In this document: positions 18,392-28,048 of the stretch, piece after piece
How positions within the stretch are numbered: the stretch's first letter is position 1
Layout: each line of letters begins with the position of its first letter
NCBI RefSeq assembly: GCF_013201935.1
Contig: NZ_CP053833.1
Coordinates: forward strand, 744,001 to 808,000
Direction: 5' to 3'
Length of the DNA: 64,000 bases
Origin: Arcobacter cloacae
GTDB taxonomy: Bacteria; Campylobacterota; Campylobacteria; Campylobacterales; Arcobacteraceae
Translations under genes and position numbers: made by a program
Notes under the pieces: model-generated
Database searches by the model: none
What the model was told of the DNA's origin: nothing
What the model saw: only the letters and a program-made list of their open reading frames with translations

Positions 18392-20770
18392 ATGCAAATC
18401 TCAAAACTAAAAGAGCTATGTCTTGAACAGGCACAATTTTATTATGATTATGTCAAAAGATTTAGTGAAAACAATGGAAAAAGTGTAGATAAAGTAGTAT
18501 CTATAAAATATCAAGAAGATAGTTTTCCAAAACTTTATGAGATAAAACTAGAAAAACCTATTTATGATTTTGAAAAAACTTATTATAAAAACAATCAAAC
18601 AAATGAGTATTACTTTAATAAAAAAGATATTTTAATCAAAGAGTATGATGAAAAAAATCGGCTTTTATATGTTCAAGTTTTAAATTCTGAAATAGAGTTT
18701 GAAAAGATAAAAAGTGATGATTTTTTTGTAGTTACAGATTTGCTTTTTTTGATAAAAAATATAATTGAATGGTATGAAAAAAACTCCCATAAACTCACTT
18801 TTGATGATAAATTAATTTTGGATTTAAAACCAAAGTTCGAGATTTTAAAGGATACAAAATTAAATCAAAATCAAATAGATGCTGTAAATTCTATATTTAA
18901 AAACAAATATTCATATATTTGGGGAGCTCCTGGAACTGGAAAAACAAAAGCTGTTTTATCAACTGCTTTGATAAATTATATTTTTCAAAATAAAAAAGTG
19001 TTGATAGTTGCTCCCACAAATGTAGCATTAGAGCAGATACTTTTTGGAGTTTTAGAAAATACTGAAAAACTTCAAATTTCAAGGGAAAAAGTTTTACGAT
19101 TAGGAATTCCATCAAAGGCTTTTTTTGATAAATATAGTGAAGTTTGCGAAACAAAAGGAATAGAAAGAGTTTTAGAATCTCTTGAAAATGAGATAAATAT
19201 TTTAAATAGAGTAATAAAATATCGAGAAGGTAAAAGTATTAGTGAGGATTTAGAAAAAATCTTAAAACACTTTTTAAAACTTCAAGAAAACAAAGAAAAA
19301 ATCATAAAACATGAGTATGAAGAAGAACAACTTCAACCTTTGATAAATCTTCTAACCCAACCTTTAAAAGCTTATCATTTTTCAAATAATTCAAAGATGA
19401 TAAAAGATGCAATAAAAAAACATGAAAAAAGTCCTTGCGTAAATTTTGATGAAAAATTAGTAGAAGAAAATAGGTTAAAAGAGGTTGTAAATATAGATTG
19501 TGTTAGAAAAGAGTTAGAAAAAATTGATGAAAAGATAAGTAAAATAACTCAAGAAAATTTTGAAATATTAAGCCTTTGTAAAAATCTAATAAAAAGTAAA
19601 AAGATTTATAATGAGATATTTAAAGATTTAACTCAAACAAATTTAGATGAAAAACAGTTTCAAATAAATGAAAAAATATCTCAACTAAATTTTTGGTGTA
19701 AAACAAGTTTAAAATCAATCAAAAGTTTAGTAGAAAATTCAAATGAGGAGTTAATAAATCAAGCTTTAGATATACATCATAAAGCTTTTGATGATAAAAA
19801 ATTAAAAGATAAATTAGCTTTTTTAAATAATGAAAAAGATTTATTAATTGAGCAAAGCACAAAACAAAGAGTAAAAAATAGTTTAGTTCTTGCTATGACT
19901 ATTGATGCTTATATCCAATATACAATAAATGAAAATATAGAAATAAATCATATTTTTTGTGATGAAGCTGGATATATGTCAACAATTAAGGCTTTAAGTC
20001 TATTTAAGTGTAATAGTTCAATTACATTTTTGGGTGACCATATGCAACTTCCACCTGTTAGTGAGATAAAAACTGATGATATAAATGCTTATAAAAAGAG
20101 CTTTTTATGGAGCCAATCTGCACTTTTTTTTGAAACTCTTTTTTTGAAAGATAGTGTTGAAGAGATAATTCTTGAGTTTTTGAATCATACAACTCCAAAG
20201 TTTGAAAAAACATCACAAGTAAATTTAGTCTCAACCCACAGATTTGGGAAAAACTTAGCAAATGTTTTAAATAAATTTGTTTATAAATTTGGTTTTCAAT
20301 CAGCTTTAAAAACTGATACTAATTTGTTTTTTATAGATAGTGATTCTTCCAAAGAAGAAGCAATTGAGCGTTCATCTTTGGAAGAAGTTTTGATAATCAA
20401 AGAGTTAGTAAAAAAATTTGATGGAAAATCTTTTGTAATATTAACTCCATATAAAAAACAGGTAAATCTTCTAAAAGGGTATTTAGATAGAAAATATTTT
20501 GATAATATTATGACAATACATAAATCTCAAGGAAGTGAGTGGGATAATGTTATTTTTTCTGTTGTTGATGATTCAAATAGTGGAAAAAGAAAGATGTTTT
20601 TTACAGATACTTTAAATGAAAATTTTAAAGGTTTAAATCTAATAAATACAGTTGTAAGTCGAACAAAAAAGAGATTAGTTATTGTTGCAAATGAAGATTT
20701 TTGGATAAAACAAAAAGATACTCAATTAATAGGAAATTTAATCTTTATTTCAAAAAAAGTTACTGTTTAA
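18392..20770 (+). CDS. superfamily 1 (Upf1-like) DNA/RNA helicase
   Basis: I use the ATG at 18392 (MQISKLKELCLEQAQF), since the earlier ATG at 18350 is inside the nifU terminator; 792 residues result. Walker A is GAPGTGKT (178-185), motif II is D524EAG, motif III lies in FLGDHMQLPPV, and the C-terminal half shows TPYKKQVNLL, IHKSQGSEWDNVIF and NTVVSRTKKRLVIV. These are motifs of the Upf1/DNA2-like SF1B helicases. About 340 residues separate Walker A from motif II, filled by predicted coiled coil. No clear Shine-Dalgarno sequence precedes the start. The biological role is unknown. Confidence 0.85.
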   Translation: MQISKLKELCLEQAQFYYDYVKRFSENNGKSVDKVVSIKYQEDSFPKLYEIKLEKPIYDFEKTYYKNNQTNEYYFNKKDILIKEYDEKNRLLYVQVLNSEIEFEKIKSDDFFVVTDLLFLIKNIIEWYEKNSHKLTFDDKLILDLKPKFEILKDTKLNQNQIDAVNSIFKNKYSYIWGAPGTGKTKAVLSTALINYIFQNKKVLIVAPTNVALEQILFGVLENTEKLQISREKVLRLGIPSKAFFDKYSEVCETKGIERVLESLENEINILNRVIKYREGKSISEDLEKILKHFLKLQENKEKIIKHEYEEEQLQPLINLLTQPLKAYHFSNNSKMIKDAIKKHEKSPCVNFDEKLVEENRLKEVVNIDCVRKELEKIDEKISKITQENFEILSLCKNLIKSKKIYNEIFKDLTQTNLDEKQFQINEKISQLNFWCKTSLKSIKSLVENSNEELINQALDIHHKAFDDKKLKDKLAFLNNEKDLLIEQSTKQRVKNSLVLAMTIDAYIQYTINENIEINHIFCDEAGYMSTIKALSLFKCNSSITFLGDHMQLPPVSEIKTDDINAYKKSFLWSQSALFFETLFLKDSVEEIILEFLNHTTPKFEKTSQVNLVSTHRFGKNLANVLNKFVYKFGFQSALKTDTNLFFIDSDSSKEEAIERSSLEEVLIIKELVKKFDGKSFVILTPYKKQVNLLKGYLDRKYFDNIMTIHKSQGSEWDNVIFSVVDDSNSGKRKMFFTDTLNENFKGLNLINTVVSRTKKRLVIVANEDFWIKQKDTQLIGNLIFISKKVTV

Positions 20771-20792
20771 AATAAATCATTAATGATTTATT
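20771..20792. repeat. 22-base perfect palindrome between helicase and CBS genes
   Basis: Ten-base arms AATAAATCAT / ATGATTTATT flank TA, immediately after the helicase stop. It could be an AT-rich terminator for the helicase or an operator for the CBS gene 40 bases on; no strong U-run follows. Confidence 0.45.
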
Positions 20793-20831
20793 AAATAATT
20801 TGTATTAACATCAAAAAAACAAGGAAAAGAT

Positions 20832-21461
20832 ATGTTTGCTGTATATAATAACGGAAGTGTAGGTTTTAGAAGCACTTCAGATAATCTTTATAATCTAAAA
20901 AATATAGATGAAGTAAGTGAAACTAGATTAAAACCTGATGAAGGTTTTATGGCATTACTTAATCAATCAAATAATGAAAATAAAAAATCAGAACAAAAAG
21001 CTTTAAATACATATAAAAAAATGGCAAATATAGATACCTTAGAGCCAGTTTTTCTAGTAAAAGATATTATGACGAAAGATTGTATTTATATTGATGCAAA
21101 ATCAACAATACAAGAAGCTTATGATGTTTTAAAAGGGCTAAAAATAGAGCAATTACCTGTCGTTTCATTTGCTAAAAAGATTTTGGGAGTTATAAATAAG
21201 AAAGTAATTTTAAATCTTTTGATGGAAGATTTAGAGAATAATAAAACAATATTATCAAAAAGAATAGAAGATATTTATCTTCCTCAATTAATCACTTCAG
21301 ACCCAATGACAGACATAAGAAGTGTTGCAAAAGTGATGTTAGATTTTAAACTTCATGCTATACCAATAGTTGCTGAAAATGATATTCTAATAGGAATTGT
21401 TACAAAAACAGATATTTTAAAAGCAATTGCACATAATCCAAAATTACAGTTGTGGTCATAA
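20832..21461 (+). CDS. CBS-domain pair protein
   Basis: The 209-residue protein has an N-terminal region of about 70 residues without recognised domain, then two CBS motifs: VKDIMTKDCIYIDAKSTIQEAYDVL...LPVVSFAKKILGVI (about 77-130) and ITSDPMTDIRSVAKVMLDFKLHAIPIV...GIVTKTDILKAIA (about 150-205). CBS pairs bind adenosine nucleotides and usually regulate a partner; none is fused. The start has AAGGAAAAG upstream. The N-terminal part (SVGFRSTSDNLYNL) is Gly/Ser/Asn-rich. Function unknown. Confidence 0.85.
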   Translation: MFAVYNNGSVGFRSTSDNLYNLKNIDEVSETRLKPDEGFMALLNQSNNENKKSEQKALNTYKKMANIDTLEPVFLVKDIMTKDCIYIDAKSTIQEAYDVLKGLKIEQLPVVSFAKKILGVINKKVILNLLMEDLENNKTILSKRIEDIYLPQLITSDPMTDIRSVAKVMLDFKLHAIPIVAENDILIGIVTKTDILKAIAHNPKLQLWS

Positions 21462-21540
21462 AATATAGAATTTTTCGAAATTTAAATATAACTTTTATAT
21501 AATTTTTGGCTATACTTCCCCAAAAATTAAAAGAGTATAT

Positions 21541-22317
21541 ATGGATTTTTTACAAGAAATAACAACGTTTTGGATTGTTATTTTTATTATCACTGGATTT
21601 ATTGCTGGCTATATTGATTCTATTGCAGGTGGTGGTGGAATGATTCAAGTTCCAGTTCTTTTATATAGTGGAATACCTCCTGTTTTTGTTCTTGCTACAA
21701 ATAAAATGGCGTCATTATTTGGTACTCTAATGGCTACAATCAAATATTTTTTAAGTAAAAAGATTTCTTTAAAAGTAGTAAGTATTGCTCTTATTCCTTG
21801 TTTATTAGCTTCTTATATTGGAAGTAAACTTGTGATGTATATTCCTGATGAGATAATTCAATGGGCGATTTTAATTGCTATTCCAATAGCTTTATTTTTC
21901 TTGCTTAAAAAAGCAAAAGATATCAAAGAAGAGGATAGTAAACTAACAAATAAAAATATCATTCTTTCAACAGCACCAATAGGATTTTATGATGGTATTT
22001 TAGGTCCTGGGACAGGAACTTATATGGTGATTTCAATGAAAAAATTTTTACATTTAGATTATATAGTTGCAACTGCTTCAACAAAACCTTTAAATTTAGC
22101 CACAAATGTAGGTTCAGCAATTGCTTTTGTTATGGCAGGAAAAGTTTTATGGATGATTGCTATTCCTATGGCTATTGCTAATATGGCTGGGTCTTATGTA
22201 GGGAGTCATTTTGCTATAAAAGGTGGAGAGAAATTTATCAAAAAAGTATTAATATTTGTTCTTATTTTTATGTTAGTTGCAAATATTATAAAAATTATTC
22301 TATCCGAGATAGATTAG
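21541..22317 (+). CDS. TSUP (TauE/SafE) family membrane transporter
   Basis: The 258-residue protein has about eight membrane helices in two halves. Family motifs: GFIAGYIDSIAGGGGMIQVPVLL near the N-terminus and GFYDGILGPGTGTYMVISM at the start of the second half, the paired glycine-rich repeats typical of TauE/SafE. Members export sulfite, sulfoacetate or other sulfur or organic anions. It follows the CBS gene by 79 bases and converges on the frameshifted diguanylate cyclase. The substrate is not predictable. Confidence 0.9.
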   Translation: MDFLQEITTFWIVIFIITGFIAGYIDSIAGGGGMIQVPVLLYSGIPPVFVLATNKMASLFGTLMATIKYFLSKKISLKVVSIALIPCLLASYIGSKLVMYIPDEIIQWAILIAIPIALFFLLKKAKDIKEEDSKLTNKNIILSTAPIGFYDGILGPGTGTYMVISMKKFLHLDYIVATASTKPLNLATNVGSAIAFVMAGKVLWMIAIPMAIANMAGSYVGSHFAIKGGEKFIKKVLIFVLIFMLVANIIKIILSEID

Positions 22318-22320
22318 TTT

Positions 22321-23564
22321 TTATATCTCTGTTCCATTATCAAGTATTATTCTATCTCTTCCTTTATGTTTGGCTTCATAAAGAAGTTCATCTGCTCTTT
22401 TTTTAGCTTCTTGAAAAGAGTTATATTTATTTCTATAAGTAACTCCAGCACTAAATTTTAGTTTTATATTTGCTTCTTTATATATAAAATTACTATTACT
22501 TAGAGCTTTTTTTACCCTTTTTACATATCTTTCAACTTCAATTTCATCTTGATAATTAATTAAAGCGATAAACTCTTCTCCGCCATATCTAGCTATAACA
22601 TCTTCTTTTCTCGTTAAATTTTTTAAAATTCCTGCAAAACTTTTTAAAACAGCATCTCCACAATTGTGTCCATATTTATCATTTATATTTTTAAAATGGT
22701 CAATATCATAAAAAACTACAGCATAATCACCATTAAAAATAGAGAATTTTTTTCCATTTTTTCAACTTCTTGGTTATATCCTCTTCTATTTAATATACCA
22801 GTGAGAAAATCTATTTGATGCTCTTCTTTTACTAAATTTAGTTCATTTTGAAGTTCTTCTATCTGTTTATTTAGATAATCAAATTTTTCTTTATTATCTG
22901 TTATTATTTGCTTGTTTTGTTTTAAAGAGTTCTCAATTTTATAAATAGTATCAATTAGCTTTTTCTGTACAATTTTTAATTCTCTATGGGAAGAGTTTGA
23001 TATATTCAGATTAATTAATTCATCTTTTATTTTCATAATCTCTTCGGTAGAATTTTCGCCATCATTTAAGGTTTTATCAAAATATCTACTCATCAAAGAG
23101 GTTAGTTTTACAATATCATCTGTTTTATCTTTTAAAACTTTTCTATCTGAGTCTATTCTTTTTTGAGAAATCTCTTTTAATTTGTTTATAGATTCATCTG
23201 AAGTTACATTTTGAGGAGTTTTTAAAATTTCAATTATAAAATCTTCAATCTCTTCTATAAAATTGAAATCAGCAGAAGGTGTAAGCATTTGCTCAAAGCA
23301 AAAAATTAATTTTTTTAACTCTTCTTTAGAAGTTCTTTTTGCTAGAATAATCGCTAAATCTTTAAAAGATTCTATTTTATTTTGTTTTTCTTCATTTGTT
23401 AAAGACTCTTTTATTTTTTCAAATAGTTCTATCTCTTCAATTTTCGCATTTAATGCATAAGATTGTTTTCTAAACTCTACAAAATAATTTTCAGGAGTAG
23501 TCTGTATATTTTCATTTTTTAATTGAAAAAGAGTATTTTTTGTAAGTTCTTTAATATTAACCAA
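22321..23564 (-). pseudogene. diguanylate cyclase interrupted by a one-base frameshift
   Basis: The first frame runs from 23564 to a stop at 22716 and encodes a 280-residue helical sensor part ending in DFLTGILNRRGYNQEV. The rest of the GGDEF domain continues in another frame to 22321: VVFYDIDHFKNINDKYGH, then the I-site RKED and ARYGGEEF, ending KHKGRDRIILDNG. The switch lies at an A7 run (22747-22753 on plus as T7) or the A6 run at 22757-22762; one added A in either restores a continuous 414-residue protein. The downstream piece has no ATG of its own, so it cannot be made separately. It is either a true mutation, a phase-variable tract or a sequencing error. Confidence 0.85.
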
Positions 23565-23643
23565 GAAATAACACCTTGTAGTTTTATTGTAAGTTCTGTA
23601 TTATATCACTTAAATATAGTAATAAATATAAAAGGATAAAAAA

Positions 23644-23838
23644 ATGACAGCACAAGATAAAGAAATAGCCCAATTACACGATAATATAGTAGAAGATGTT
23701 AAAGGTATTTTTGAAAAATATATGTCTATAATTGGTTTAGATGTTCCTGAAAATAACGAAGAAACAGCAAAAAGTAAACTTTTATATATTATGAAAGATG
23801 CAATTACACAAATAGAAGAGGAAGAGAGTATTGATTAG
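23644..23838 (+). CDS. small acidic hypothetical protein, 64 aa
   Basis: I do not recognise a family. The protein is predicted fully helical and acidic (MTAQDKEIAQLHDNIVEDVK..., ending ITQIEEEESID), with no membrane segment or cysteine. An AAAGGAT Shine-Dalgarno sequence precedes the ATG by 7 bases, which supports a genuine gene. It lies divergent from the frameshifted diguanylate cyclase and 61 bases before the hemerythrin gene. Confidence 0.6.
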   Translation: MTAQDKEIAQLHDNIVEDVKGIFEKYMSIIGLDVPENNEETAKSKLLYIMKDAITQIEEEESID

Positions 23839-23864
23839 CATCAATTAAAATTTTTTTTAAATTT

Positions 23865-23890
23865 CTTATAATTTGATATAAAATTATAAG
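23865..23890. promoter_or_regulatory. inverted repeat before the hemerythrin gene
   Basis: Perfect 10-base arms CTTATAATTT / AAATTATAAG around GATATA. The left arm contains a TATAAT-like -10 and the right arm runs into the AAGGAA ribosome site of the hemerythrin gene (start 23900). It could be an operator or an RNA hairpin limiting translation. Confidence 0.45.
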
Positions 23891-23899
23891 GAATTTAAT

Positions 23900-24334
23900 A
23901 TGAACACAATTTCATCTTTTTTAACTCATGACCACAGAGTTTGTGATGAACTATTTGCAAATTTAGAAAATGCTGTAGCTTCTATGGATTGGGAAGAAGC
24001 AGAAAATCAATTTGACAAATTTTCTACTGATTTATTACATCATTTTGAAATGGAAGAAAAAGTTATGTTTCCTACATTTGAAGATGTTACAGGAATGAGA
24101 CAAGGTCCTACAATGGTTATGGTAATTGAACATAATCAAATGAGACAACTTTTAAACTCATTAAAAGAAGATATCTCAAAAAAAGATAAAAATCATTTTT
24201 TTGGTGTTAGTGAAAGTTTGATGATGCTTATGCAACAACATAATATGAAAGAAGAACAGATGTTGTATAAAATGGCAGATTCACATCTTGGAACTTTAGT
24301 TCCTCAAATAATAGATAGTATGAAAGCTTTGTAA
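23900..24334 (+). CDS. hemerythrin-like (HHE) domain protein
   Basis: A four-helix bundle of 144 residues with the di-iron ligand pattern: H10/H12 in LTHDHRVCDEL, H48 and E52 in LHHFEMEEKVMF, H78 in IEHNQMR, H114 with E118 in QQHNMKEEQML. Such proteins bind oxygen or nitric oxide or protect iron-sulfur enzymes. It is followed 2 bases later by a heme-copper-like membrane protein, which suggests both work on the same gas. Soluble, with no signal peptide. Confidence 0.88.
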   Translation: MNTISSFLTHDHRVCDELFANLENAVASMDWEEAENQFDKFSTDLLHHFEMEEKVMFPTFEDVTGMRQGPTMVMVIEHNQMRQLLNSLKEDISKKDKNHFFGVSESLMMLMQQHNMKEEQMLYKMADSHLGTLVPQIIDSMKAL

Positions 24335-24336
24335 AG

Positions 24337-25605
24337 ATGTTTAATCAAGGATTAAGTCTAACTCAAGCACCTCCTATATCTGTACCTTTTAGATTTTTTC
24401 TAAGTGCTCCAATTTTTGGAGTGCTTATCTCTTTGATTTTTTTAGTTTTCCCTTTAGATGAAGTTTCAAATGAATATCATAATGTTTCAATAGGTTTAAT
24501 ACATCTATTTACTTTAGGAATATTAACTATGATAATTTTTGGGGCAATGCAACAAATGATGCCTGTTCTTGCAGGAGCTGTCGTTTCTAAACCAAAATTG
24601 TTTGCTAATATTGTTCATAGTTCTTTATTTATTGGAACTATTTGTATGAGTTTTTCTTTTATTTTAGATATGAAACAACTACTTTATATTGGGGTATTGT
24701 TTTTAAGTCTCTCTTTTTTATCTTTTTTTATTGTTTGTATAAAACTTTTATTTGAAGTAAAATTTTTGACTTCAACAGTAAAAGCCATGAGACTTTTTTC
24801 ATTGAGTGGATTAATAACTTTTATTTTAGGATTTTATTTAGCCTTTTCTCATATTGATTCAAATATAGGAGAAAATTACTTAGTTTTTGTAAATACACAT
24901 ATTTTATTTGGATTATTAGGTTTTGCATTTTTACTTATAATGGGTGTTTCATTTCAAGTTATACCTATGTTTTATGTGGCACTTGATTTTCCAAAATTTG
25001 TACAACATAAAGTTCCAATTGTTTTATTTATTACTCTTTTTATTTCATTTTTCTCTTTTTATTTTGAAATAAATTTTTTATTTTTGAAATTTATATTTGT
25101 AGTTATGATTTTAAGTTTTGCTTATTTTGCTTTGAAATCTTTAAACAATAGAAAACGTCCAGTTTTTGATGTAACTTTATGGTATTGGAAATTCTCTTTA
25201 ATTTGTTTGGTTATTTCTATGATTATTTGGCTTTTTGATATTTTTGAATCAAATTATATATTAGCGATTTGTTTTGCTTTTGGTTTTTTATATTCACTTT
25301 TACAAGGAATGGTTTATAAAATAATTCCTTTTTTGTCTTGGTTTCACTTAAATTCAAAAGGTTATTTCTCAATTCCCACAATAAGAGAGTTTATTGATGA
25401 AAGATGGATAAAACTTCATTTTTCACTTCATTTTTTCTCTATTATATTTTTTTTAATCTCATATTTTGAAAAAGAGTTTATTTATATTGCTGCTATTTTA
25501 TTTTTAGTATCAAATATTTTATTTTTTATAAATGCTTTGGGTGCTATAAAAAAATATTTAAAAATTATAAAAACCAATCCTATGGATTTATCTTCTTTTA
25601 AATAA
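24337..25605 (+). CDS. polytopic membrane protein resembling NnrS / heme-copper oxidase subunit I
   Basis: The 422-residue protein has about twelve membrane helices. Three similar helices repeat a G-x3-Q/K-x2-P motif: G69...Q73..P76 (preceded by H56), G203...Q207..P210 (preceded by H188) and G324...K328..P331. Histidines H56 and H188 lie about 20 residues before each proline, in HLFTLGILTM and HILFGLLGFA. This resembles NnrS and distant heme-copper oxidase subunits, but the full heme and copper ligand set is not evident. It starts 2 bases after the hemerythrin stop, so the two are co-transcribed. Heme binding and a role with nitric oxide are inference. Confidence 0.6.
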   Translation: MFNQGLSLTQAPPISVPFRFFLSAPIFGVLISLIFLVFPLDEVSNEYHNVSIGLIHLFTLGILTMIIFGAMQQMMPVLAGAVVSKPKLFANIVHSSLFIGTICMSFSFILDMKQLLYIGVLFLSLSFLSFFIVCIKLLFEVKFLTSTVKAMRLFSLSGLITFILGFYLAFSHIDSNIGENYLVFVNTHILFGLLGFAFLLIMGVSFQVIPMFYVALDFPKFVQHKVPIVLFITLFISFFSFYFEINFLFLKFIFVVMILSFAYFALKSLNNRKRPVFDVTLWYWKFSLICLVISMIIWLFDIFESNYILAICFAFGFLYSLLQGMVYKIIPFLSWFHLNSKGYFSIPTIREFIDERWIKLHFSLHFFSIIFFLISYFEKEFIYIAAILFLVSNILFFINALGAIKKYLKIIKTNPMDLSSFK

Positions 25606-25616
25606 TATCACTTGTG

Positions 25617-25651
25617 TTATAATGTTGCCTTAATTTAAAGGCACATTATAA
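25617..25651. promoter_or_regulatory. long inverted repeat over the argH promoter
   Basis: Arms TTATAATG-T-TGCCTT and AAGGCACATTATAA pair over 14 bases with one bulged T and a 6-base loop. TATAAT at 25618-25623 would serve as the argH -10. Four T follow the right arm, so it could alternatively be a terminator for the preceding operon. Confidence 0.5.
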
Positions 25652-25665
25652 TTTTAGGAAACCAA

Positions 25666-27057
25666 ATGTCAAATCAAAATAGTCAAATTTTAAAAAACAC
25701 AAATGCACAAATATTAGATGAATTTAATGCTTCAATAATGTTTGATAAAGAACTTTATGCTCAAGATATAAGAGGTAGTATTGCTCATTCACAAATGTTA
25801 GCAGCTCAAGGAATTTTAACTAAGCAAGAACAAGAAGCAATAGAGCTTGGACTTTTACAAGTAAAAAAAGAGATTGAAAGTGGTGAGTTTAAATTTTCAT
25901 TGGCTTATGAAGATATTCATATGGCAGTTGAGACAAGACTTACTGAAATTATAGGAGAACCAGGTAAAAGACTTCATACTGCACGAAGTAGAAATGACCA
26001 AGTTGCAACAGATTTTAGACTTTATGTTCAAGATAAATCAAAAAGTATAAAAGAGCAATTAAAAGAATTAGTTGAGACTTTTGTAAACGTTGCAAGTAAA
26101 TATACAACGACTTTAATTCCTGGAATGACTCACCTACAACACGCACAGCCTCTTAACTTTGGGTATCACCTATTAGCTTATGCAAATATGTTTAAAAGAG
26201 ATTATGAAAGATTTGAAAGTTCTTATGAAAGAAATAATTATTGTCCTTTAGGAAGTGCCGCACTAGCTGGAACTCCACATAATATAAATAGAGAATTAAC
26301 ATCTTCTAAATTAGGATTTATCTCTCCTACACTTCATGCAATGGATACAGTTTCAGATAGAGATTTTGCTTTAGAAATTTTATTTAATATAAGTACAACT
26401 ATGATGCACATTAGTAGAATTTCAGAAGAGTTAATCTTATGGTCATCTTATGAGTTTCAATTTGTAAGAATGAGTGATGAGTATGCAACAACGAGTTCTA
26501 TAATGCCTCAAAAGAAAAATCCTGATGTTCCAGAACTATTAAGAGGAAAAACAGGACGTGTATATGGAAATCTTATCTCTTTATTAACTGTTATGAAAGG
26601 TTTACCACTTGCTTATAACAAAGATACTCAAGAGGACAAAGAGGGAGTTTTTGATTCAGTTAAAACAGCTGAAATTTCAATCTCAATTTTAAATGAAGTA
26701 ATTAAAACGATGATTGTAAATGTTGAAAAGATGCAAAATGCTTGTAAAATAGGGCATTTAACTGCTACAGATTTAGCTGATTATTTAGTAACAAAACAAA
26801 ATATGCCATTTAGAACAGCTTATTATATTACAAAAGATGTTGTAGCACTTGCTAATAGTTTAAATAAAGATATTAGTGAATTAAACATAGATGAGATTAG
26901 AAGTGCAAATGAGGAACTAAAAGATGTAAGAGAAGAGATAGTTATCTATTTAGATTTGAAAAACTCTATGAATGCAAGAAACTCTTTTGGTGGTACATCA
27001 ACATTACAAACTGAAAATCAGATAAAATATTTTAAAGAGTGGTTAGAAAGAAGATAA
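25666..27057 (+). CDS. argH: argininosuccinate lyase
   Basis: The enzyme performs the last step of arginine synthesis, splitting argininosuccinate into arginine and fumarate. The fumarase-superfamily signature [19 protein letters not shown] is intact, as are [16 protein letters not shown] and [20 protein letters not shown]. At 463 residues it is full length. AGGAAACC precedes the ATG. It is monocistronic, ended by a terminator; argC lies about 2 kb away in another operon. Confidence 0.96.
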   Translation: MSNQNSQILKNTNAQILDEFNASIMFDKELYAQDIRGSIAHSQMLAAQGILTKQEQEAIELGLLQVKKEIESGEFKFSLAYEDIHMAVETRLTEIIGEPGKRLHTARSRNDQVATDFRLYVQDKSKSIKEQLKELVETFVNVASKYTTTLIPGMTHLQHAQPLNFGYHLLAYANMFKRDYERFESSYERNNYCPLGSAALAGTPHNINRELTSSKLGFISPTLHAMDTVSDRDFALEILFNISTTMMHISRISEELILWSSYEFQFVRMSDEYATTSSIMPQKKNPDVPELLRGKTGRVYGNLISLLTVMKGLPLAYNKDTQEDKEGVFDSVKTAEISISILNEVIKTMIVNVEKMQNACKIGHLTATDLADYLVTKQNMPFRTAYYITKDVVALANSLNKDISELNIDEIRSANEELKDVREEIVIYLDLKNSMNARNSFGGTSTLQTENQIKYFKEWLERR

Positions 27058-27080
27058 AAGATGAGTTTAACTCATCTTTT
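27056..27080. terminator. bidirectional terminator between argH and cheV
   Basis: Arms AAAAGATGAGT / ACTCATCTTTT with a 3-base loop, ending in T-rich sequence on both strands; the cheV stop overlaps its right end. Confidence 0.82.
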
Positions 27081-27987
27081 ATTTTATAAGGAATTTTTTA
27101 GTAAGTTCAAACAATGTTGAGATATCAGTTTTCCCAACAAATCCATCAACACCAATTTGGCTCATTTTCCCTCTTACAGCATCAGTTGTCATAGAAGAGT
27201 TTACAATAACAGGTATATGTTCATATTTTTTATTTGTTTTGATATATGAAGCAACTTGATAACCATCAGTTCCAGGCATTTCAATATCAGTTATAACCAT
27301 ACCAACATTTTCAGGATTTAATTCTTCTAATCTGTTTACTAATAGTGTTCCATTTTGATAAATCTCAAATCTAACACCTGTTTTTTTGAAAAATTTAGTT
27401 AAAACTTCTCTTGCAACTCCTGAATCTTCAGCAGCTAATATAATTTTATTTGAATCAAGTTTATCTTCAACATATTTTCTAACATCATCTTCACCATCAT
27501 CTGTCCATTTGATGTCCCTTAGAAGTTGTTCAGCATTAAATACTGTACATAACTCATCTTTATTATTTACTTTTACATAAGTTGTATAAGTAATCTTTGA
27601 GTTTGTCTCTTCTGTATGTCTTAAATCTTGAGTAGTTTTTTCAACGATATCAAGCATATCTTTAACTAAAAAACCAATTTTTTTATGATTAAATTCACAA
27701 AAGATTATAAGTTTATAATCTTTAACTTCCAATGCTGGAAGCCCAAGCCATGCATCAAGATTTATTAATGTAACAGGTTCCCCTCTAATTGTAGCAATTC
27801 CTGCTATTACATTTGTATCTCTTGGAGTATCATTGATTGCAACTTCTTCAGTAATTATAAAAGCTTTAACTTTTGCTATATTAATTGCGTAAATATTATT
27901 ATGACCAGTGTAAAATACTGCTAATTGTTGAACATTTCTCAAATGTCCTTGAGTCATTTGCTCAACACTACCACTAATACCGCTCAT
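27079..27987 (-). CDS. cheV: chemotaxis coupling protein CheV
   Basis: A CheW-like domain (about 18-165, with ANIRGEP-type loop AGIATIRGEPVTLINL) is joined to a response-regulator receiver domain (about 180-302). The phosphorylated aspartate is D234 in VITDIEMPGTDGY and the acidic pair is E187/D188. CheV links receptors to CheA and its receiver is thought to tune or buffer phosphate. Helicobacter and Campylobacter carry similar proteins. The ATG has AAGGATTC upstream. It is monocistronic. Confidence 0.93.
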   Translation of the reverse strand: MSGISGSVEQMTQGHLRNVQQLAVFYTGHNNIYAINIAKVKAFIITEEVAINDTPRDTNVIAGIATIRGEPVTLINLDAWLGLPALEVKDYKLIIFCEFNHKKIGFLVKDMLDIVEKTTQDLRHTEETNSKITYTTYVKVNNKDELCTVFNAEQLLRDIKWTDDGEDDVRKYVEDKLDSNKIILAAEDSGVAREVLTKFFKKTGVRFEIYQNGTLLVNRLEELNPENVGMVITDIEMPGTDGYQVASYIKTNKKYEHIPVIVNSSMTTDAVRGKMSQIGVDGFVGKTDISTLFELTKKFLIK

Positions 27988-28048
27988 GTGAATCCTTTTT
28001 TGTGTAAGTTAATTATTATATATCTTTTAAACTTTAAGTAACTTTAAG

